Part shown: positions 61,186 to 64,000 of the stretch, piece by piece
Position numbering within the stretch: the first letter of the stretch is position 1
Layout: every line of letters begins with the position of its first letter
Assembly (NCBI RefSeq): GCF_051401765.1
Contig: NW_027480429.1
Coordinates: forward strand, 14,822,157-14,886,156
Source: Calliopsis andreniformis
Lineage: Eukaryota; Arthropoda; Insecta; Hymenoptera; Andrenidae
Reading direction: 5' to 3'
DNA: 64,000 bases
Program-made: the position numbers and the translations under genes
The notes under the pieces: generated by a model
Told to the model about the DNA's origin: nothing
Seen by the model: the letters and a program-made list of their open reading frames with translations, nothing else
Databases searched by the model: none

Positions 61186-62329
61186 TAAAACAAATAATTG
61201 CAACCAGTTTGATAGTGATGGTCATTTCTACGTACCGGGCAACCTAGGCTTCACTCTAGGGCGTTGCTCCACCAGATCGTATAGATAGGGCCTTTGAAGT
61301 CAACGCCCGAAGCATAAAATATAAAATAAATAGAACAGTTTTTCCATCGGATAAAACGAATAATTGCTACCAGTGTGAAAGTTATGGTCATTCCTACTTT
61401 CCGGGCAACCTAGACTTCACCCTAGGGCGTCGTTCCACCAGATGGAATAGTTTGGGCCTAAGAAGACAACGCCAGAAGCATAAAATACGATATAAATACA
61501 ACAGCTTTTCCATCGTATAAAACGAATAATTGCAACCTGTGTGAAGGTTATGGTCATATCTACGTTCCGGTCAACCTAGGCTTCACTGTCGGGCGTTGCT
61601 CCACCAGATCGAAATGTTAGGGCCTAAGAAGTCAACGCCCGAAGCATAAAATACGATATAAATACAACAGTTTTTCCATCGTATAAAACGAATAATTGCA
61701 AACAGTGTGAAAGTAGTGGTCATTTCTACGTTCCGGGCAACCTAGACTTTACTCTAGGGCGTTGCTCCACCAGATCGAATAGTTAGGACCTTAGACGTCA
61801 ACGCCAGAAGCATAAAATACGATATAAATACAACAGCTGTTCCATCGTATAAAAGGAATAATTGCAAACAGTGTGAAAGTAATGGTCATTTCTACGCTCC
61901 GGGCAACCTAGGCTTCACTGTATGGCGTTCTTCCACCACATCGAATAGCTACGGCCTCAGAAGTCCACGCCTGAAGCATAAAATACAATAAAAAGACAAC
62001 AGTCTTTTCATCGCATAACAGGAATAATTGCAAACAGTGTGAAAGTAATGGTCATTTCTACGTTCCGGGCAACATAGGCTTCACTGTCGGGCGTTGATCC
62101 ACAAGATCGAATAGTTAGTGCCTAAGTAGTCAACGCCAGAAGCATAAAATACAATATAAATACAACAGTTTTTCCATCGTATAGAACGCATAATTGCAAC
62201 CAGTATGAAACTTATGGTCATTTCTACTTTACGAGCAACCTAGGCTTCACCCTATGGCTTTGCTCCAACAGATTGAATAGTTAGGGCCTTAGAAGTCAAC
62301 GCCAGAAGCATAAGATACAATATAAATAC

Positions 62330-62743
62330 AACAGTTTTTCCATCGTATAAAACGAATAATTGCAACCAGTATGAAACTTATGGTCATTTCTACTTTCCGA
62401 GCAACCTAGGCTTCACCCTAGGGCTTTGCTCCAACAGATTGAATAGTTAGGGCCTTAGAAGTCAACGCCCGAAGCATAAAATACAAAATAAATAGAACGG
62501 TTTTTCCATTGCATAAAACGAATAATTGCTACGAGAGTAAAAGCTATGGTCATTTCTACGTTCCGGGCAACCTAGGCCTGACCCTAGGGCGTTGTTCCAA
62601 CAGATCCAATAGTTAGGGCCTAACAAGTGAACGCCAGACGCATAAGATGCAATAAAAATACAACAGTTTTTCCATCGTATAAAACGAATAATTGCAAACA
62701 GTGTGAAAGTAATGGTCATTTCTACGTTCCGGGCAACCTAGGC
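62330..62743 (+). repeat. Right-arm segment J, copy 2
   Basis: Second copy of 45237-45650. It lies inside a local 4-monomer duplication: the marker TAGAACGCATAA at 62183 and 62846 is 663 bp apart. Confidence 0.78.
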
Positions 62744-64000
62744 TTCACTGTCGGGCGTTGTTCCACAAGATCGAATAGTTAGTGCCTAAGTAGTCAACGC
62801 CAGAAGCATAAAATACAATATAAATACAACAGTTTTTCCATCGTATAGAACGCATAAATGCAACCAGTATGAAACTTATGGTCATTTCTGCTTTACGAGC
62901 AACCTAGGCTTCACCCTAGGGCGTTGCTCCAACAGATTGAATAGTTAGGGCCTTAGAAGTCAACGCCCGAAGCATAAAATACAAAATAAATAGTACGGTT
63001 TTTCCATTGTATAAAATGAATAATTGCTATCAGTGTAAAAGCTATGGTCATTTCTACGTTCCGGGCAACCTAGGCTTCACCCTAGGGCGTTGTTCCACCA
63101 GATCGAATAGTTAGGGCCTAAGAAGTGAAGGCCAGAAGCATAAAATACAATATAAAGACAACAGCTTTTCCATCGTATAAAAGGAATAATTGCAAACAGT
63201 GTGAAAGTAATGGTCATTTCTACGTTCGGGCAACCTAGGCTTCACTCTACGGCGTTGTTCCACCAGATCGAATAATTAGGGCCGGAGAAGTCAACGCCAG
63301 AGGCATAAAATACAATATAAATACAACAGCTTTTCCATCGTATAAAACGAATAATTGCAACCAGTATGAAACTTATGGTCATTTCTACTTTCCGAGCAAC
63401 CTAGGCTTCACCCTATGGCTTTGCTCCAACAGATTGAATAGTTAGGGCCTTAGAAGTCAACGCCCGAAGCATAAAATGCAATAAAAATACAACAGTTTTT
63501 CCATCGTATAGCAGGAATAATTTGCAACCAGTGTGATAGTAGTGGTCATTTCTACGTTCCGGGCAACCTAGGCTTCACTCCAGGGCGGTGCTCCACCAGA
63601 TCGAATAGTTACGGCCTAAGAAGTCAACGCCAGAAGCATAAAATACGATAAAGATGCAACAGTTTTTCCATCGTATAAAACGAATAATTGCAACCAGTAT
63701 GCAACTTATGGTCATTTCTACATTCCGAGCAACCTAGGCTTCTCTCTGGGGCGTTGCTCCACCAGATCGAATAGTTAGGACCTTAGAAGTCAACGCCAGA
63801 AGCATAAAATACGATATAAATACAACAGCTGTACCATCGTATAAAAGGAATAATTGCAAACAGTGTGAAAGTAATGGTCATTTCTACGTTCCGGGCAACC
63901 TAGGCTTCACTCTAGGGCGTTGTTCCACAAGATCGAATAGTTAGGGCCTAAGAAGTCAACGCTAGAAGCATAAAATACGATGAAGATGCAATAGTTTTTC

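Larger units (their letters stand above)
30659..64000 (+). repeat. 166-bp satellite array, right arm
   Basis: The same satellite resumes in the same orientation after the LTR and its target duplication, and runs to the window edge for about 201 monomers. The first monomer continues the one interrupted at 29235 (AGTGTAAAAC then ATGGTCATTT). Variants that are frequent here but not noticed in the first 25 kb include CTTTGCTCCAACAG, a one-base-short ACGTTCGGGCAACC form, and GCCGGAGAAG. No coding region, RNA gene or second inserted element was found. Irregularities are limited to single-base indels and mid-monomer switches between variants. Confidence 0.97.

Noticed and set aside
1..64000. CRISPR array
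   Set aside because: The tandem unit is one continuous 166-bp repeat with variation along its whole length, without short identical repeats separated by unique spacers.

Overview
The window is almost entirely satellite DNA. I find no protein-coding gene, tRNA, rRNA or CRISPR array. A tandem repeat with a modal monomer of about 166 bp runs from base 1 to 29235 and again from 30659 to 64000. That is roughly 376 monomers, all in the same orientation, and the array is open at both window edges. Open reading frames of 60-110 codons occur on both strands, but they are shadows of the repeat or lie in the inserted element. Since 166 is not a multiple of three, no frame stays open through successive monomers.

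The array is broken once, by a 1418-bp insertion at 29236-30653. It begins TGTTGG, ends AAACA, and is flanked by a perfect 5-bp direct repeat, CTGCC, at 29231-29235 and 30654-30658. It has no internal coding region. These are the marks of a solo LTR of a Copia- or BEL/Pao-like retrotransposon, left after LTR-LTR recombination. A paralogous unoccupied site near 50949-51150 in the same array shows the pre-insertion sequence with one CTGCC. The coordinate offset between the two loci changes by 1423 bp across the insertion, which is 1418 + 5.

The monomers are not homogeneous. Recognisable variants recur in fixed order, and blocks of 3 to about 16 monomers are duplicated at offsets close to whole multiples of 166 bp (499, 663, 996, 1494, 1662, 3153, 5643, 12281, 20916 bp and others). 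This is a mosaic of nested, recent segmental duplications, not one uniform higher-order repeat. A three-variant cassette (called D-B-C here) occurs about eleven times, on both sides of the LTR. Diagnostic variants suggest an older 'left' domain (about 1-25.7 kb) and a 'right' domain (about 28-64 kb), with the changeover a few kb left of the LTR.

Organism: a eukaryote, given the satellite array and LTR. The monomer keeps about seven CpG dinucleotides, near the number expected from its composition. This argues against a heavily CpG-methylated genome and fits an invertebrate such as an insect, but that is inference and no taxon can be named. The region is probably pericentromeric, centromeric or another heterochromatic block. 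The sequence alone does not say which. All repeat comparisons were made by eye, so block ends are approximate to some tens of bases.
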